A stretch of 64,000 nucleotides of DNA from Geosiphon pyriformis. Taxonomy: Eukaryota > Glomeromycota > Glomeromycetes > Archaeosporales > Geosiphonaceae. The DNA lies in NCBI GenBank assembly GCA_016748015.1, contig JAAOMT010000031.1:124001-188000 (forward strand). The letters are read 5' to 3'. Below the pieces are notes generated by a model. It searched no databases. It saw only the letters and a program-made list of their open reading frames with translations, and was not told the DNA's origin. Made by a program: the position numbers and the translations under genes. Positions 60,207 through 64,000 of the stretch are shown here, one piece after another (position 1 is the first letter of the stretch; every line of letters starts with the position of its first letter).

Positions 60207-60910
60207 TGTTATGGTTGAAACTTATACTTCTTATTAATTATCACATGTATTAGCCACTAATTTCATATAAATTAGCCATTCTATTTTTAGAAAGTGATTA
60301 TTGATCTGACCATTGACCTAATCATTGACCTGATTATTAACCTGATCATTGATCTAGTTGTTGACTTAATCATTGATCACTTTTGATAGCTATATAAGTA
60401 ATGAATCTTTTAGCTGTAAAAAAGCATGTAGGAATTAAAAGAAAAAAATAAAATAAAATAACAACTTCATCTCAATCCTTCTCTTATCACTAATTTCTTT
60501 TTCACTACTTTCAAGTATCCAAACATCTTGGAATAAAAGACTACTTGTTGGTTATTTTCTATCTTTTTCCTAAAATGTGTAATTGCAGCATTTAAAGATT
60601 ATTGAATAAAATATGACTAAAAAATACATCTAATACTTGATATTGAATTCTAAGAGTGTCAACATGAGGCATAAAATTATACTAGTGTGTGATTATTTGT
60701 TAACAGTACAGACTATTCCTCTACCTTTAAATTCTCTGGTTATCTTTTGAAAAGTACAGTAACTGAGATATTTTATGAGACTGATCTTGCACATTGAATT
60801 CTTACTTATTCAATTCACTTCTTGAAGTTGAAATCCCTTTGATTATTTCCATTATCTTACAATCTTGTTCTCTTTTGCTATCTGTTAGCTTGTTACTCTA
60901 ACTTGTAACA
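60207..60910 (+). repeat. 3' LTR of element C
   Basis: Starts TGTTATGG and ends TTGTAACA; 704 bp. The TATA box is at 60390-60398. It holds seven 12-bp units against five in the 5' LTR, which explains 24 of the 25 bp length difference. Other differences are mostly transitions. Confidence 0.92.
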
Positions 60911-61600
60911 ATATATTAAAGATTCTATATATATTAAAAAAATTGCAAAGCATTCTATTTACAGTATTATTAGCATATTTAAATTTCCAATTAATAAAAC
61001 CAATAGTCTCAAACAGACATTTAACAAAGTAATAAACATTTTCAGAAACAAATATGCTTTTAATAGCAAAAAAATAGTATAGTATTCTAACAGACAATAT
61101 AAATTAAATATAATGCCAATATTAAAAAAATTTATATGTTTATTGTTAATAACCCCAGAATAATTCTTGATCTTATTTCAATCAACTAACAGATTCTTAA
61201 ATATAATAGTCTAATAAATATGTTTACTTTCTATTTAGCATTTATTACAAAAATTGAAACTAATATTTTTTCTAATCAAAACACACATATTCAATAATAT
61301 TTAACTATTTATAAACAATATAACCAAACTGTATATAAGAACATATTTCAAAGCAAAAGTAATAGTCTGCAATTTTATTAGAGTTAAAGAGAACAAGTTA
61401 TGTATTCTAATCTTTATATTTATATTAATGTCTAAAAAATAGACAACAGCACTATTGTAAACACTTACAGATTCTAAATCTTTGACTAATTTATTTATAT
61501 AAACAACTATATTATTAGATCTATTTTTTATAAAACACTTATTAACAAAGCCAAAGTTGTACAAACAACCACTAAGAACAGATACTTTTTAAATAAGTAT
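60911..61600 (-). pseudogene. Minus-strand LINE relic with RNase H, interrupted by element C
   Basis: RNase H remains at 61301-61564: VYINKLVKDLESVSV against VYTDGSLSGLRTRNM, and LTLIKLQTITFALKYVL against STMVELQVISLAFECVL. The C-terminal part at 60885-61097 reads ENVYYFVKCLFETIGFINWK against NSRHFVRGVFQFVYQARWK. The alignment continues on the far side of element C (52990-53202), so the element landed in this relic. Confidence 0.72.
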
Positions 61601-62820
61601 TATATTAATATATTTAAAAAAAATTTGAAATTTTAAAAAAACTTTTTTTTCTAATTTTATAATCATAATCAGAACAAAAAATAAAAAAATTTTAACCATT
61701 ATTTTTTCTATAATAATTAATAAAGTTTTAATAAAAAAAAGTTTTTTTGTTGTTAAAATAGCTAATAAAATATTTTAATAATGTTTTTTTTAAATATAAA
61801 TAAAAAGCTGTTTTTAATAACTTTTAAAACATTGTTACTTGAGTAGAAAAACCAATCCAAAGTTATGAAAAAAACATGACCAAAAACATAATGACATGAA
61901 ATAACACAAGATAACCCAAAAGAACATAAAATAACATGTAATAACTTAAGATAACATAATATAAAACTTAATAATGTGTTATAATATGAAATAACTAGTT
62001 AAAACATAAGATAACTAGTAATAATATAAAAAAATAAAGCAATAATAGAAATAGCAAAGCAATAGCTAACAAGAATAAAACAATTAAAAAAACAATTTTG
62101 TAAAACCAAAAAAAATGTATAAAAATAAGTAGTTGTAAAAGTTAGAAAGACAGCCAAAAAAAAAGAATCAATTTTTTTTTATAATTATTACATCTTATGA
62201 AAAATAAAAAATCTATTTAAAATCTGAAATTATTGATATATAATTATCAACCATCCTGTGTTTTTTTTATACTAATTATTGTTTTGTACTTTTGTTCTGG
62301 GCCAGATGCTTTTAGCATAAATATCTCAAACCCTTTTACGAGTTGGCATTCTGATTGCAATTAAGTAACAATCTGAATCAATTACTCTTGATTATAACAA
62401 TTGATAATATTAATTTATTTATTTTTATTTTATTTTTTCTTGTAAAGCAGCAACATAAAAAAATTAACTGTTTGGAAATAGACTTTGTGATAGCCTAGTA
62501 AAAGAGAAAAGCTTTTTTTAAGTTTGGATATTAATATTATCCTGGTAGCTTACCAAAATGGCAAAAAGACACCACCAGATTTTAATGACTGTACTTGTTA
62601 GCTTAGAGAAGATAGCTTATATTTACACAAAAAGTTGCAATATTGTAAAATATCTTTCTGTGCCTTATAACCAAAGAACTTTATGAGTAAATTTATATCA
62701 ATCAAACAGACTTTTAGAGACTAATAACACTAACACATCAAATAAATTTATCAAAAAAAACCCATTAAAAGCTCTCTATAAATCCAAATCTTGAGCACCA
62801 AATATTATTGTTATATTCTA
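61600..62820. other. AT-rich repeat remains, possibly an LTR relic
   Basis: Contains degenerate AACATAAGATAAC-type repeats at 61890-62030. The segment 62485-62600 (TGATAGCCTAGTAAAAGA and GGTAGCTTACCA) resembles the LTR at 640-740, and GAGCACCAAATATT near 62795 looks like a primer site beside an LTR start. I regard it as a decayed LTR relic, not a gene. Confidence 0.35.
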
Positions 62821-63635
62821 CTTAGTTTATTATTTGGTTTTGTTAAATTTAAGTTAGTTTTAAAAAATAATATTAAGTTATTTTGTGTAAATTTTGCTTT
62901 TAAAACTTTTTTAGTTGCTATTGTTAAAGTTTTTATTAATGGTTTTTTTGTTTATATTTAAGATTATAGAATTTTTTATAATAGTTTTTGGTTTTTTTCT
63001 CTACTTTTATTATATTTTATAATATTTTTTTTAATATATTTTCTAATAATATTAAAAGTGCTTTTAATGTTTTTGGTATTATTATTTTAATTAAGTTAAA
63101 ATCTGTTGGTTTGTAATAATATATTATTGTTTATTTTAATAACTTTTTTTTTGTTTTTACTGTTTTTAATAATTAGTCTGTATTAATTAAAAAAGATAGT
63201 ATTAAGATTTTTTTTTGCTTAATCAAAGAGAAATTATTACTTTAAAAATACTTTTAAGACCAAATTGATCAATTTTTTTTTGGTTGTATTGTTTTTGAAA
63301 TTAATAATTTAATTTTTTAAGTTAATAATTATATTTGTTTTATTTTTGATTTTTTAATTCTTATTTTAAATCTGGCTGTTGTAAAAACTGGTATTTTATA
63401 TAAAAATTGTATTTGATAAGAAATTATTAAATATTATTATTACTATAAATATTAAAACTTAGATTATTTGTCTGTTAACTGTAAATATTATTACTTTTTT
63501 TTCAAGTTTTTTTATTAAACTTATTAATAGTTTTAAGTTATTTGTTTTATTTTTTATTAATAAAAAATTTTATGTTAAAACTTTTGTTTTTTACTGTCTT
63601 TGTAATTATATCTATTATTAATTTTGTAATTAGTA
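62820..63635 (+). pseudogene. AT-decayed LINE ORF1 relic
   Basis: Matches 48230-49000 along its length on the same strand, for example the stretch around GTGTAAATTTTGCTTTT. Stops are numerous. It belongs to the same LINE family as the copies nearby. Confidence 0.55.
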
Positions 63636-63690
63636 TTATCAGAGATTTTTGGTTTCTTTTTTTAAATATTGTTAATATTATTTTGCATAA
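63636..63690 (-). repeat. Terminal fragment of an A-type LTR
   Basis: ATTATCAGAGATTTTTGGTT and the following bases correspond to the start of the A LTR (TGTTACCGGAGGTTTTTGG), with G-to-A and C-to-T drift. It stops where the sequence turns GC-richer. Confidence 0.5.
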
Positions 63691-63817
63691 TCTTTCTCTC
63701 ATCAATTCCCTGGCCACACCGAGAGCAAAGTTATTCTGCCAAAGAAGTACATTTCTTTTATTCTTTTTCTCTTTTGTTTTCGTCGCTATTTCTTTGGACA
63801 CACTTATATTTGTGACT
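63691..63817 (+). promoter_or_regulatory. 5' leader of a better preserved LINE
   Basis: Mixed-composition sequence with a C/T-rich stretch (63745-63790) directly before the LINE ORF1 start. LINEs carry their promoter in this leader; exact elements are not visible. Confidence 0.35.
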
Positions 63818-64000
63818 ATGGATTCAGCTGGCTCTTTTGTTGGTGTTTCGGGCTCAATTTCAACTGGGTTGGGGTCCCGGTCAGGCTCTAAGAAGAAGGC
63901 TCGCGTTGAGAGTGTTTACTCTCATGGTGCCTCTTTCAAGAAAGTGAGGAAACCTGTCATGTCTGGTACCATGATAGATTCTTCAGTTGGACTTTTGTAT
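63818..64000 (+). CDS. LINE ORF1, N-terminal 61 residues, runs off the window
   Basis: ATG at 63818 opens a frame that stays open to the window end. The product starts MDSAGSFVGVSGSIS, has a basic GSRSGSKKKARVE segment and continues Ser/Lys-rich. It resembles the start of LINE ORF1 proteins that I recall from Glomeromycotina, which further on carry RNA-binding and zinc-knuckle parts; only the beginning can be seen here. It shows no sign of the decay seen just upstream. Confidence 0.55.
   Translation, partial: MDSAGSFVGVSGSISTGLGSRSGSKKKARVESVYSHGASFKKVRKPVMSGTMIDSSVGLLY

Noticed and set aside
61890-62030. AACATAAGATAAC-type repeats considered as telomeric or subtelomeric
   Set aside because: Units are degenerate and not a telomere motif; more likely decayed repeat DNA.

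Overview
The window looks like nuclear DNA from an AT-rich, repeat-laden fungus. Short-intron genes, a fungal-type mitochondrial GrpE, NDC80, an NC2-alpha homologue, Ty3/gypsy elements and a LINE whose RT/RNase H resembles those I recall from arbuscular mycorrhizal fungi all point to Glomeromycotina (Rhizophagus or a relative). The genus is an inference; no rRNA or other marker is present.

Layout. (1) 1-21120: nested retrotransposons. Element B (Ty3/gypsy, minus strand, 959-5349 plus 15014-20331) is split by element A (Ty3/gypsy, minus strand, 5350-15013, LTRs of 987 and 984 bp). At the left edge B's truncated 3' LTR abuts head-to-head the 3' LTR of a further copy (B'), which makes a roughly 1.7 kb palindrome. 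(2) 21121-30900: an extremely AT-rich block holding a 5'-truncated, plus-strand, A-type relic (D, 21121-28392), followed by part of a B-type relic (E). (3) 30929-46274: the gene island. It holds NDC80 (-), a large F-box protein (+), mitochondrial GrpE (+) and NC2-alpha/DRAP1 (+), all with introns, separated by AT-rich spacers with microsatellites. (4) 46500-64000: LINE relics, a 5'-truncated LINE (49319-52046), a complete Ty3/gypsy element C (53203-60910, two LTRs) inserted into a minus-strand LINE relic, and the 5' end of a better preserved LINE (63818 onward).

Main observations. Elements A, B and D share the order Gag - protease - Cys-rich region - dUTPase - RT - RNase H - integrase - short 3' ORF. 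A dUTPase and a multi-CxxC region between protease and RT are unusual for Ty3/gypsy; element C lacks both. All copies decay mainly by C-to-T and G-to-A changes. Protease DSG, RT YxDD, the zinc knuckle and integrase residues are repeatedly lost by such transitions, and premature stops fit CAA, CGA or TGG ancestors. The host genes show no such damage. The repeats thus range from mildly mutated (A) through C and B to nearly unrecognisable (D, E, LINE relics), which together with the nesting gives a relative insertion order.
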